Below, one piece after another: positions 6,621 through 14,007 of a DNA stretch of 15,032 nt. The notes under the pieces were generated by a model. The model was not told the DNA's origin. It worked only from the letters and a program-made list of their open reading frames with translations, and searched no databases. Position numbers and translations under genes: made by a program. The number at the start of each line of letters is the position of its first letter. The first letter of the stretch is position 1. The DNA comes from JAICQQ01 sp965651135 (GTDB lineage: Bacteria > Myxococcota_A > Polyangia > Polyangiales > Polyangiaceae), in the NCBI GenBank assembly GCA_965651135.1, contig CBFGRJ010000158.1:1-15032 (forward strand). Direction: 5' to 3'.

Positions 6621-7239
6621 AGCCTGAGGCCTCCCAGGCCAGCACACCGCCTTCGATGAATGACAGTGGCACGCCTTGCTTGGTCATGCGCTCGACCAAA
6701 TCTTTGGTCTTGTCACCGGCGCGACAATAGACCAGCGGTGCGCCGGGGAGCATGTGCAGCTCCGCCAAACGCCCTTCGATTTCTTCGAGTGGTATGTTGA
6801 CTGCGCCCGGCAGGTGCGCGCGCTGATACACGGGAGCTTCGCGCGTATCGATCAGGCTCACGCGGCCTTGCTTGAGCAGTGCGAAAGCCTCCTCTGGTTT
6901 GATGGCGCCGGCAGCCCGAGGCAGCAAGGGTTCGATCAACTGGCGCAGCTCCTGCCGGCGCATCGCCCCCACCCGACCACCGACGGGCCTTCCTTGATAA
7001 AAGACGACGAACGCAGGAACCGACTGAATGCCCATTTCTCTGGCAAGCAGCGGAGCCTGATCGATGTCGACAGTCACCACCTTGGCTCGCCCCTCCAGTT
7101 CTCGTGCCACCGCCTCGAGCTCGGGTGCAACGGTTTTGCAGGGGCCGCACCATTCGGCTCCGAACTCCACGAGGACCGGGATGTCGCTGCGCAGGATTTC
7201 CTGTTCGAAGGTTTGTTCGGTGACTTTGCGAAGTGCCAT
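6598..7239 (-). CDS. Thioredoxin-rhodanese fusion protein
   Basis: This 213-residue protein has two domains. Residues 1-107 form a thioredoxin fold with the active site W-C-G-P-C (Cys31, Cys34), the buried-charge DID region (58-60) and the cis-proline loop S-V-P-A (Pro75). Residues about 113-211 form a single rhodanese domain with LIDTREAPVYQRAHLPGAVNIP (129-150), the active-site loop Y-C-R-A-G-D-K-T (Cys172) and the closing GGVLAWEASGF (197-207). There is no signal peptide, so it is cytoplasmic. The fusion could reduce its own persulfide or release sulfide from the rhodanese cysteine; that is inference. It is the last gene of the long minus-strand operon, 11 bases after the second permease gene. 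It converges on and overlaps larC. Its sulfur chemistry invites a link to the sulfur step of NPN synthesis, but nothing shows this directly. Confidence 0.92.
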   Translation of the reverse strand: MALRKVTEQTFEQEILRSDIPVLVEFGAEWCGPCKTVAPELEAVARELEGRAKVVTVDIDQAPLLAREMGIQSVPAFVVFYQGRPVGGRVGAMRRQELRQLIEPLLPRAAGAIKPEEAFALLKQGRVSLIDTREAPVYQRAHLPGAVNIPLEEIEGRLAELHMLPGAPLVYCRAGDKTKDLVERMTKQGVPLSFIEGGVLAWEASGFSVERPN

Positions 7240-7250
7240 TGCTTAGGGAT

Positions 7251-7898
7251 TTAGTCGGTTCGCGGCTGTCCGCAAGGCGTTCGCGTCCGCGCCCTCTGGC
7301 CGAGCGTGATCTGAGCGAGAATGCGCTCGGCGAGCAGGTGAAGGCCGATGACCGCTGCCACGAGAACAGCTAGCACCAGCAGCCCAATGGCGTCGTTCCG
7401 GGCTACCAGGTAGCCACCGAGGGTAGGGCTGTCGAGCAGCCCGAGAACCGCGAGCGCCGCCTCGGTTCCGACCACCTCGGGAAAGGCCAAGAGCGCACCG
7501 GTGGCGAGCGATGGCAGCACCAGCGGGAACACGTGCCGCCAATGCGTCTGGCCTGCCGTCAAGCCCAGGGACCGGAGACTGGGCACGAATCCACGGCTCG
7601 CACAGCTAATTGTCTCGTTGCGGTAGACATAGGCGAGTCGCAGCCCGTGGCAGCTGCCCAAGACGACGATGCAGCTCCAGGTGGTGGGCCATACGCGAGA
7701 CAGAAGCGGGATTGCAACGACGAGCGGCAACGCGCCGCTGAACTCGAGCATGCGTCGCAACAGGTCGTCGTAAAGCCCTGCTTTGCGTCCGGCTGCACTT
7801 CCCAACGCAATGCCCAAGGCCACCGCGAGGGCCGTGACGCCGACCGTCGTCGCTAGGGTTTGGAGAAGGGCCTCGAACAGGCTCACGCGTTGGCTCAC
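7251..7898 (-). CDS. Short DppC/OppC-like ABC transporter permease
   Basis: This 215-residue permease of the peptide/nickel type has an opening helix, ALLQTLATTVGVTALAVALGIALGSAAG, then GLYDDLLRRMLEFSGALPLVVAIPLL (41-66) as in DppC. A coupling-helix region in place of the EAA loop runs from about 95 to 130 (SLRSLGLTAGQTHWRHVFPLVLPSL), followed by two more helices to about residue 195. It is shorter than usual DppC proteins (about 280-300 residues) because it lacks the first helix and periplasmic segment. The GTG start at 7898 overlaps the TGA of the upstream permease by four bases and follows GAGGAG at 7902-7907, so translational coupling is very likely. The frame is open further upstream to 8732, but that stretch is the shadow of the first permease gene. 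Confidence 0.85.
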   Translation of the reverse strand: MSQRVSLFEALLQTLATTVGVTALAVALGIALGSAAGRKAGLYDDLLRRMLEFSGALPLVVAIPLLSRVWPTTWSCIVVLGSCHGLRLAYVYRNETISCASRGFVPSLRSLGLTAGQTHWRHVFPLVLPSLATGALLAFPEVVGTEAALAVLGLLDSPTLGGYLVARNDAIGLLVLAVLVAAVIGLHLLAERILAQITLGQRARTRTPCGQPRTD

Positions 7899-9367
7899 TT
7901 GCTCCTCGCTATGATCGCGAGCTCCTTGGCACGGTCCGCCACCGAGACTGTAGCCATTGCTGCGTCGCAAAGCATCTGCAGGGCCGCCGCCAGCGTGGAA
8001 CCGAGCAGCGCTATCACCATCAACCATGCGGAGTCCGCAGTCGCTACCGCGCGGATGGTGGTCGCACCGAGCCCTGGCAGTCCATGAACGTGTTCGAGCA
8101 GCGCGACGGCCAAGAGCAGGGTCGGTAAACAAGTGGCCAAAAGAGCCAGCGGGGTGTCCGCTGCGGCGCGCAATGCCCACAGCATCGAGGAGCGCGATCT
8201 CGACGCTTCCGGCCACCAGCGGGTGGAGCGCCGGTTCTTCAGCGCGGCTCGCGAATAAAGGTACGTGGTGCTGGCGCCGGTCACGACCATGAGCAGACAG
8301 GCGGAAATGAGGCGCATCGCGGCATCCTCCCAAGCCAGCGCGCGAGCCATTAGCGCTAGAGGTATCGAGCACAGGACCCAGGCCAGCCACGTCTGGGCTC
8401 GCACCCAGCGCAAAGCACCGAACAATGCGCCGTGCACCGCGAGCAGCGCACCCGTCGAGTACCCGCCGAGCGCCCCGCAAACGAACAGCAGCAAGGTGTG
8501 CACGAAGCCCGCCTTGAGAGTGGTCAGCACCGTGCTCCCGTCCGCCATGGTCCCCAGCCCCAATGGCAAGCTGCGCAGCCATCTGCCGTAGCGGGTCTGA
8601 GTCACCATTGCGGTGGCTTTGGAAATGCCGTCGAGCGACACGAAAGCGTCGCCGTGCGATAGCCACCAGGCTTGCCAGCGCCGCGCGATGTCTTGCGCCG
8701 CGGCGAGCGAGCTCTGTTCCGGGAGCACCCAAGGTTGTCCCGTAATGTGGGACAGAAGCACGCTGAGCCGATGCACCCGCTCCACGTCATCTCGATTCCG
8801 CACGAAGCCCAATGCCTTGATCAATTCCGGGAGCGCGTAAGTATCCAGCTGAATCAAGTCGTCGCGCCGCAGAGCGAGCGATCGCTCGGTGACCCGCTTG
8901 ACCAGTCTGCGGACCACGGTGGGTCTGAAGTCGAATTCGCGATCTTGCCAGAAGCGGTTCCAAAATAAGCTGGCTGCTTCAGGCGCCTTGAGTTCTTCTT
9001 CATTGCCCAACCCCATGCGCTGGGCGATAGGTGCGAGCGCCAGGGAGACGCGCGCACGGCCTTTGGGTCTCAGTTCGTCCAAGCGTGGTAATACGTGCGG
9101 CAACGCCGCGCCGCCAAGCCGTGCAAGTCGGGCCGAAGCCTCGACGCTTCGGGGACCCCCATCGGCAACGAGTTTCATCAAAGACAGGGCCAAATCACCC
9201 GCATTGTCGGGTGCCGGGTTGAAGAACACCGGCAACTGCCCCGCCGGCCTTGCCAGAGAGTAGTCGCCGGACTCGTCCACGACGGGCAGCGTCCAGGCCA
9301 AGAACTGGAAACTAACCAGGGATACCGCGAACAGCGTGGGGATGAACCACAGGGCGCGGCGAAGCAT
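7895..9367 (-). CDS. DppB/OppB-like ABC permease with large HEAT-like insertion
   Basis: This 490-residue protein is well above the usual 310-340 for DppB. Helix 1 is at about 7-29. The normal DppB pattern resumes at TQTRYGRWLRSL (256-267), LGLGTMADGSTVLTTL and helix 2 (about 287-312), with further helices to about 476. These include the family's PGLG turn in LEHVHGLPGLGATTI (424-438) and a closing transmembrane segment. Between helix 1 and residue 250 lies a soluble insertion. It looks helical and HEAT-like, with ASARLARLGGAALPHVLPRL (77-96), DTYALPELIKAL (175-186) and a terminal RRWQAWW (229-235). The topology of the family places it outside the cytoplasmic membrane. The EAA loop (about 372-400) is degenerate. 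The gene overlaps the second permease by four bases. No ATPase or substrate-binding protein lies nearby, and the substrate is unknown. Confidence 0.87.
   Translation of the reverse strand: MLRRALWFIPTLFAVSLVSFQFLAWTLPVVDESGDYSLARPAGQLPVFFNPAPDNAGDLALSLMKLVADGGPRSVEASARLARLGGAALPHVLPRLDELRPKGRARVSLALAPIAQRMGLGNEEELKAPEAASLFWNRFWQDREFDFRPTVVRRLVKRVTERSLALRRDDLIQLDTYALPELIKALGFVRNRDDVERVHRLSVLLSHITGQPWVLPEQSSLAAAQDIARRWQAWWLSHGDAFVSLDGISKATAMVTQTRYGRWLRSLPLGLGTMADGSTVLTTLKAGFVHTLLLFVCGALGGYSTGALLAVHGALFGALRWVRAQTWLAWVLCSIPLALMARALAWEDAAMRLISACLLMVVTGASTTYLYSRAALKNRRSTRWWPEASRSRSSMLWALRAAADTPLALLATCLPTLLLAVALLEHVHGLPGLGATTIRAVATADSAWLMVIALLGSTLAAALQMLCDAAMATVSVADRAKELAIIARSK
7902..7907 (-). promoter_or_regulatory. 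Shine-Dalgarno for the second permease gene
   Basis: GAGGAG on the minus strand (7907 to 7902) lies three bases before GTG 7898, inside the last codons of the first permease. It decides between this start and several upstream in-frame candidates. Confidence 0.6.
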
Positions 9368-9382
9368 CGGACGAGCCGACCA

Positions 9383-10567
9383 TCAGCGAAGCAGTAAAAA
9401 GCCGGCTACCGCGACGACGATCATGGCGCCCAGGACCATGAACCCCACCGCTGCCGGAGGCAGCCCCGTCGTAGGAATCTGAACCGGTTCTTCGTCTGCA
9501 AAAGGACCCGAGGGGGGGAGTGACGAGCTATGGCCAGCCTGTTTCTCGGGCGCCTCGCGCAGCGGATTCACCATGCCAACCATGGTGTGAGAAACTCGGA
9601 GCCGTCGTGATTCTCGCTGCGCCTCCTCACTCATCGGACCAGTCTCGATATCGTCGCTGCTGATCGGCTCGGTCCGCGACAGGTGCTCGTTCGGAGCATC
9701 CGGCAATGCGTACTTTTGGTAGCTGAGGACGTCGGTATCCTTCGGCTTGGGCAACCCCTTGTCGAACTTGGCGACGATGACCGTGATGTTGTCGTGCCCG
9801 CCGGCGCTGTTGGCGCGGTCGGTCAGCTCCTTGCAGGCAGCCAGTGGGTCGTCATACGTCTCGAGAACCTCGCGGATCTCGTCGGCGCGGATCATGCCCG
9901 ACAGCCCGTCGGAGCACAGCATCAGGGTGTCACCGCGTCGGAGATCCACGTAGGTGAGATCGACCTGCACACTTTCTGCGGTACCCAGCGCCTGCAAGAT
10001 GATGTTGTTGTGCTCGAATGTCTCGGCCTCTTCCTCGGTGAGCTGGCCCGCCTCGATCAATTGATTCACCAGCGATTGATCACGGCTTACCTGGACGAGC
10101 TCACCATTTCGCAGAATATAGGCGCGGCTGTCCCCGACCTGGGCCACGAACAAGCGAGAGTCCATCAACGCCGAAACGGTTGCGGTCGTGCCCATGCCGC
10201 GGCGAGTGCGGTCGGCTCTGGCTTCATTGAAGATTCGAACGCCGGCTTCTTCGACTGCATGGACCAAGCGGCGGGCAAGCTCATCGTGATTCTCGGGGGG
10301 GTCGCCCTCTGCCAGTTTCTCGTAGATGATGTCGACTGCGAGTTGGCTTGCCACCTCGCCGGCGGCAGCGCCTCCCATGCCGTCGCAGACGCCGAGCACG
10401 GTGCCTCTCTTGCCGACACGTTGTTCTCTGTCGGTCTCCATGAGGCTGCGGCTGCCCGTGCTCAAATTGCCAACGAGGAAGTTGTCTTCGTTGTGCTCTC
10501 GGACCTGTCCGACATCGGTGCGACCGAACACGCGGAAGCAGATCTCTTCTTCTTCCGCTTCACTCAT
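9383..10567 (-). CDS. PP2C-family Ser/Thr phosphatase with C-terminal membrane anchor
   Basis: This 394-residue protein has a Stp/PrpC-type PP2C domain at about 10-268. Its motifs appear in order: TDVGQVREHNEDNF (17-30, metal-site Asp28), VCDGMGGAAAGEVAS (60-74, Asp62), GMGTTAT (124-130), VAQVGDSRAY (141-150), SRDQSLV (161-167), LCSDGLSGMI (217-226, Asp220) and GGHDNITVI (256-264, Asp259). All metal-binding residues are present, so an active Mn/Mg-dependent phosphatase is expected. A polar linker (about 270-370) leads to a single helix (about 372-393) ending in Arg, a tail anchor that keeps the catalytic domain in the cytoplasm. The ATG overlaps the TGA of the FHA gene by four bases, so the phosphatase and phospho-reader are co-translated. 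The cognate kinase is not in the window. The first permease gene starts 15 bases downstream. Confidence 0.96.
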   Translation of the reverse strand: MSEAEEEEICFRVFGRTDVGQVREHNEDNFLVGNLSTGSRSLMETDREQRVGKRGTVLGVCDGMGGAAAGEVASQLAVDIIYEKLAEGDPPENHDELARRLVHAVEEAGVRIFNEARADRTRRGMGTTATVSALMDSRLFVAQVGDSRAYILRNGELVQVSRDQSLVNQLIEAGQLTEEEAETFEHNNIILQALGTAESVQVDLTYVDLRRGDTLMLCSDGLSGMIRADEIREVLETYDDPLAACKELTDRANSAGGHDNITVIVAKFDKGLPKPKDTDVLSYQKYALPDAPNEHLSRTEPISSDDIETGPMSEEAQRESRRLRVSHTMVGMVNPLREAPEKQAGHSSSLPPSGPFADEEPVQIPTTGLPPAAVGFMVLGAMIVVAVAGFLLLR

Positions 10568-11715
10568 CGTCGTGGTGTCCCAACCTCGACCTCCAAGCGG
10601 AACAGGTGTTGTCCGATCCGAATGTGGTCGCCGCTCCCAACCGGCTGTTCGCCGCGGATGCCGACGTAGGTCCCGTTCGAAGATCCCAGATCTCTCAGGG
10701 TAAAGGTATTGGTCCTTGGATCGCGCGTGATCGCGGCGTGCCGGCGGCTCATGAATGGATCGCTGGTGAACACAATATCACCAGCCTCCCGGCCGATGAC
10801 GGTTTCTGTACGGGAGAGGAAGAAAATGTCTCGCGTGACACCTTCGACCGTCCGCTGGCACAGGCGTGCGTGCCTGGGAGCCGCGGGTGAACCGAAAACC
10901 TGCGTACCCCGATCTGCGGCCGGGCCCAGGCGCTGTTCCGCTTCGCTCACGACTTCAAACCTTAACACCTCGAGCCCAATCAGGACCAAGTCAGCGTTCT
11001 CTAAGGTGACGGGGCTCTTCAATCGCACGAAAATCCCGTTCAAAGAGTCGAGATCCTGGATGAAGAACTGGCCACTTCGATAAATGAGCCGCGCATGCCG
11101 CGGAGATACATACGGATCGTTGGCGAGCTGAAGTGAGCCTTCTGTGCGGCCGATATCGCATTGCCCGCCCGTTACGGGATAACTGCGGCCGGGGGTGCCG
11201 TCTTGGCCGATAACGATGAGAGACGCCTTGGGATAAACCGGAGCCGGCGCAGGGGCCGCCGGATCCACGGCCATCAAGGAGGCTCCGCAGAACTGACAGA
11301 AGCGCATGCCGGTGGGATTCGTCCCATGACAACGAGCACACAGTGTAGTCATGGGTGCGGCTTGCGGCGGACCGTCGGCCACTTGGCCTGGCACTGCTGC
11401 GTCGAGCCGCGCGCCGCAGGCAGAGCAGAAGCGGCTGGATAACGGATTGTGAGTTCCGCAACTGGCGCAGGACCGACTCTCTTGATTGAGCCCTTGATTG
11501 AGTCCTGCCGCAGCTGGCGCGCCAGGTACGAAGTGCGCCTGGGCGCCGGTCTGCAACTGCGGCCCGGCAGCCGCGTTCCCGCCGTGGTGTTGCAAGAGCG
11601 GCGCGTTTGCCTCACTGCTTGCTCCAGGCTGTTCTGGAGCCGGCAGGCGATTGCCGCAATCGAGGCAGAAACGCATGTGGTCTGGGTTGTCGCGCCCGCA
11701 GCGGTCGCACTTCAC
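10564..11715 (-). CDS. Triple zinc-ribbon, double FHA-domain protein
   Basis: This 383-residue protein is numbered from GTG 11715. Three treble C-x2-C zinc ribbons occur at Cys3/6/17/20, Cys83/86/97/100 and Cys126/129/140/143, separated by Pro/Ala/Gln-rich linkers. Two FHA domains follow. The first (about 163-257) has G-R (189-190), S-P-R-H (204-207) and S-L-N-G (224-227). The second (about 283-378) has G-R-E (308-310), S-R-R-H (323-326) and S-S-N-G (345-348). FHA domains bind phosphothreonine peptides, and both keep the key Arg, Ser, His and Asn residues. The zinc ribbons probably bind protein or nucleic acid. GTG 11757, 14 codons earlier, is an alternative start; 11715 is preferred because it puts the first Cys pair at the very N-terminus, as in related proteins. 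The protein pairs with the overlapping PP2C gene in a phospho-signalling module. Confidence 0.93.
   Translation of the reverse strand: MKCDRCGRDNPDHMRFCLDCGNRLPAPEQPGASSEANAPLLQHHGGNAAAGPQLQTGAQAHFVPGAPAAAGLNQGLNQESRSCASCGTHNPLSSRFCSACGARLDAAVPGQVADGPPQAAPMTTLCARCHGTNPTGMRFCQFCGASLMAVDPAAPAPAPVYPKASLIVIGQDGTPGRSYPVTGGQCDIGRTEGSLQLANDPYVSPRHARLIYRSGQFFIQDLDSLNGIFVRLKSPVTLENADLVLIGLEVLRFEVVSEAEQRLGPAADRGTQVFGSPAAPRHARLCQRTVEGVTRDIFFLSRTETVIGREAGDIVFTSDPFMSRRHAAITRDPRTNTFTLRDLGSSNGTYVGIRGEQPVGSGDHIRIGQHLFRLEVEVGTPRR
11481..11504 (-). repeat. 12-bp tandem duplication in the FHA-protein linker
   Basis: Two 12-base units, CTTGATTGAGCC and CTTGATTGAGTC on the plus strand, lie side by side and differ at one base. 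On the coding strand they give a repeated Gly-Leu-Asn-Gln motif in the flexible linker between zinc ribbons 1 and 2. It is a small in-frame duplication of no obvious consequence. Confidence 0.6.
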
Positions 11716-11778
11716 GCTGCAAGGGGAACCTCGCTCGTGGTACAGAGTCAAGCCCACAATGCTCGAGTGGTGTCGACC

Positions 11779-12444
11779 TCACCAACGAGGCAGGGGATCG
11801 CGCAGTTCTACGATGAGCTCCAGCCCAACCAAATGCGTGGTCCCAAAACCAAGGAAAGCCTCGGCGCGGCGCACCCCAGTGGTGTCGGTATATGCTCGGA
11901 GTAGCATCGGCCGATAGAACAGGGCCATGCCGACCGCCAAATCTTGGGTGACCGCCAGCTCTATGCCCGGACCGAGCATGCCGACCACGCCCCCGGTGTC
12001 CGCTCCCCACTCGTTGCCGTAAATCACGGCGCCCAGGCCGAAGCCCAGGTACGGCGTTGCCCGAGTCCCGAGGTCGAAATAGTACCTGAGCTCGGCCCGA
12101 AGCTGCTGCATGATCGCGAGCCTGAGCAGGTTGGACGATTCGTGGCGGGAGAACTGATAAGCTCCGCCGGAGTACCAGGGCCCCCTGCTGCGGTACCCCG
12201 CTCGGATGCCTAGCCCTAGCCCTCGCTCCAGGATGCACGCCGACCCTTCCGGGCCAGGGCACATGTCGGCCGGCGAGGCGACGGTTTCTGCGCCCAAGGC
12301 GATTCCCGTGACGAGGTAGTCCAGGCTGTTCGGCGGTGGCCGAGTGGCCTGGGCCAACTGGCGTTCCTGCGCCAGCGCGGACCTGCCCCACATGGTCCAC
12401 GAACAGGCGAAAAGCAGGAAAGGTGCCAAGAACGGGGGCTTCAT
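11779..12444 (-). CDS. Outer-membrane beta-barrel-like protein
   Basis: This 221-residue protein has a signal peptide (about 1-25; hydrophobic PFLAPFLLFAC, then cleavage after A-L-A before Gln26). The mature part has alternating hydrophobic and aromatic strands typical of small outer-membrane barrels: GLGLGIRAGYRS (75-86), LRAELRYYFDLG (115-126), PYLGFGLGAVIYG (131-143), GPGIELAVTQDLAVGMALFY (158-177) and AFLGFGTTHLVGLELIVEL (196-214). Two Cys (62 and 70) in the first extracellular-type loop could form a disulfide. The C-terminus is ...PRW, so the final aromatic residue suits BAM recognition. I cannot assign a ligand. ATG 12444 is used; GTG 12474, preceded by GGAG, would add ten residues. It is the first gene of the minus-strand operon. 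The FHA gene start is 21 or 63 bases further on. Confidence 0.8.
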   Translation of the reverse strand: MKPPFLAPFLLFACSWTMWGRSALAQERQLAQATRPPPNSLDYLVTGIALGAETVASPADMCPGPEGSACILERGLGLGIRAGYRSRGPWYSGGAYQFSRHESSNLLRLAIMQQLRAELRYYFDLGTRATPYLGFGLGAVIYGNEWGADTGGVVGMLGPGIELAVTQDLAVGMALFYRPMLLRAYTDTTGVRRAEAFLGFGTTHLVGLELIVELRDPLPRW

Positions 12445-12511
12445 GGCGTGGGGTACCCGCACTCTTGAATACACCGGACTCCGCGTTCACCCATAGCAGT
12501 GTCGAGCAGCC

Positions 12512-12539
12512 TTGACGACCGTGTAACCCTTCGTCTAAA
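12512..12539 (+). promoter_or_regulatory. Sigma70-type promoter for the small acidic protein
   Basis: TTGACG (12512-12517) and TCTAAA (12534-12539) are separated by 16 bases and match five and four consensus positions. Transcription would start near 12546 and leave a leader of about 25 bases before ATG 12572. The divergent OMP operon starts 68 bases to the left of the -35 box. I saw no equally good promoter for that operon. Confidence 0.5.
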
Positions 12540-12571
12540 GGCGGAGCAAAAGCGACTTGAAGACAAAAGCC

Positions 12572-12931
12572 ATGGAAGTGTACCTCGACAGCCGCGCCGT
12601 GCGCCAAATCCGGGTTTCAGCCCAAGAGGCGATGGAGGAGGACGACACGGAGTCATTGCGGGAGGATATTCTCGAAGCCTTTTCAGAGGAGCAAGTCGAA
12701 GAAATCGAGCGGCGCCTCGACAGCGGCGACCTGTTCGAATTTCTCACCGACGTACTCGACGAATGGAGTGGTGAGGACGTGGAGGAGCTGTTCGAGCTTC
12801 TCGAGACGCAGCTCGGCGAGTATGGCATCGATTTGAAGACCGAGCACAAGGCCGACGAGGAAGAGGAAGAAGAAGAGGACGACGACGAGCCCGTAGGGGA
12901 CGACCTCGACGACGACTATTTCGACGATTGA
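12572..12931 (+). CDS. Small, highly acidic protein of unknown function
   Basis: This is a 119-residue protein. Residues about 5-90 are predicted helical and strongly charged (SLREDILEAFSEEQVEEIERRLDS and similar, with heptad-like hydrophobics Ile33, Leu34, Phe37, Val42, Ile45, Leu49), followed by FEFLTDVLDEW and EELFELLETQLGEYG. From residue 94 the tail is almost all Glu and Asp, ending in DDDYFDD. There is no signal peptide or membrane segment, so it is probably cytoplasmic. I recognise no family; a protein-interaction, histone-like-partner or chaperone-type role would be a guess. ATG 12572 is used; TTG 12557, in frame and downstream of GGAG, is an alternative. The stop codon overlaps the end of the opposite TPR gene by 16 bases. 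Confidence 0.72.
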   Translation: MEVYLDSRAVRQIRVSAQEAMEEDDTESLREDILEAFSEEQVEEIERRLDSGDLFEFLTDVLDEWSGEDVEELFELLETQLGEYGIDLKTEHKADEEEEEEEDDDEPVGDDLDDDYFDD

Positions 12932-13995
12932 GGGTGTAGCGATCGTCGGATGTAGTCGCGACAGCGACGCGAGCTCTCGTTTCTCAGCGCGGGGCAGAGC
13001 AGCGGGGCGCAGGGGGTGAATCGCGACTCGGGCAGCGCTTCGACCAGCTTGCCGAGTGCCTCGCAGGCGTGTCGTTCTTGGCCCTTGGCTCGAGCTATCA
13101 AGGCTTCTTGCCAGAGCGCGTCGTCTCTCAGCAGGCTAGTGGAGTGCTTCGTGAAGACGTTCCTGAAGTGACGTTGGGCGTCCGCCGGGCGGCCTAGGTC
13201 ATCGCGATAAATCTCTGCGATACGGAACTCTGCCTGCGCGTAGCGGGGCCTTGCATAGCTTCCCTGGAAATGGGCCGGCTCGGCCTCGTTCAACATGCGC
13301 TCTAGGGTGGCGATGGCCTCGCGGGGTTTGGCGCGGCGACGGTACAGATCTGCGGCTTGCCACAGTGAGTCATCCCAAAAGGCGCCGTGCGGGTAGGGGA
13401 AGTCGTCGGCGAGCTTCAGGTACTCGGTGAGGGCTCGCTCCAAATCACCTTGCTCGGCCAGCAGCTGTGCCCGCAGGTAGCGCAGCTTCTCGGTGAGCTT
13501 CGGCTCGCTCACCTCTTCGAGAATTGCAGTGACGAGCTCGAGCGCGGCAGGCAGCCCGTCCTCTGCGCGAACGGCACGAAGCAACCGATCGCAGGCCCTG
13601 CTTGCCATCGCCGAGGTTTGATAGCTGACGATGACCTGACGCAGCTCGGCATGCCCCCGATCTCGGTGGCCTTGGGCCAGCGAGATCAACGCCAGCTCGT
13701 ACGCGGCTCTCGGCGCGCGAGCGCTGTCGGCGAATTGTCTCGAGATCAGCTGGTACGAGCGGGTCGCGGCGAGCAGATTTCCAGCTCGCTGGTGAGCGGC
13801 TCCAGCTCGATAGATGGCCTCGGCTCGAGCCTCGCGCTCGGGTTCGACAGCGGCCGCTCGCTCCCAATCGGCAGCAGCCTCGGCGTAGCGACCGTGCGTG
13901 TAATGCCGCTCGGCGCCAGCGCGTATGGCGTCGAGCCGAGCAGGTCGAGAACTGGCGCAAGCGAATAGGAGCAGGGCGGACAGCGCGATGCGCAC
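12916..13995 (-). CDS. TPR-repeat lipoprotein
   Basis: This 359-residue protein starts VRIALSALLLFAC, a lipoprotein signal peptide with lipid attachment expected at Cys13 (lipobox L-F-A-C, with Phe at an unusual place). The mature part is nearly all helical TPR-like repeats: HYTHGRYAEAAADWERA (31-47), AIYRAGAAHQRAGNLLAATRSY (60-81), AQGHRDRGHAELRQVI (107-122), AEQGDLERALTEYLKLADDFP (180-200), AADLYRRRAKPREAIATLERML (214-235) and FRIAEIYRDDLGRPADAQRHF (257-277). Late cysteines (311, 329, 334, 345) could pair. Such proteins scaffold assemblies in the periplasm. The GTG start is fixed by GAGGAG at 14002-14007, six bases upstream; the frame is open to 14358 only as a shadow of the aldolase gene. 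It follows the aldolase stop by ten bases, so the two are probably co-transcribed. Confidence 0.85.
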   Translation of the reverse strand: MRIALSALLLFACASSRPARLDAIRAGAERHYTHGRYAEAAADWERAAAVEPEREARAEAIYRAGAAHQRAGNLLAATRSYQLISRQFADSARAPRAAYELALISLAQGHRDRGHAELRQVIVSYQTSAMASRACDRLLRAVRAEDGLPAALELVTAILEEVSEPKLTEKLRYLRAQLLAEQGDLERALTEYLKLADDFPYPHGAFWDDSLWQAADLYRRRAKPREAIATLERMLNEAEPAHFQGSYARPRYAQAEFRIAEIYRDDLGRPADAQRHFRNVFTKHSTSLLRDDALWQEALIARAKGQERHACEALGKLVEALPESRFTPCAPLLCPALRNESSRRCRDYIRRSLHPQSSK

Positions 13996-14001
13996 GGCGC
14001 G

Positions 14002-14007
14002 CTCCTC
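14002..14007 (-). promoter_or_regulatory. Shine-Dalgarno of the TPR lipoprotein, overlapping the aldolase stop
   Basis: GAGGAG on the minus strand (14007 to 14002) lies six bases before GTG 13995. It overlaps the TGA of the threonine aldolase gene (14008-14006). This decides the lipoprotein start and suggests coupled translation of the two genes. Confidence 0.65.

Noticed and set aside
7899..8732. N-terminal extension of the second permease frame
   Set aside because: It runs inside the first permease gene in another frame, lacks membrane-helix pattern, and a good Shine-Dalgarno supports GTG 7898.
9683..10669. 328-residue plus-strand open frame
   Set aside because: It lies almost entirely antisense to the PP2C gene, whose full set of catalytic motifs is clear on the minus strand. 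It shows no recognisable domain.
11716..11757. Start of the FHA protein at GTG 11757
   Set aside because: It is possible but not preferred: it adds 14 residues before the first zinc-ribbon Cys pair and has no better ribosome site. It is kept as an alternative in the gene entry.
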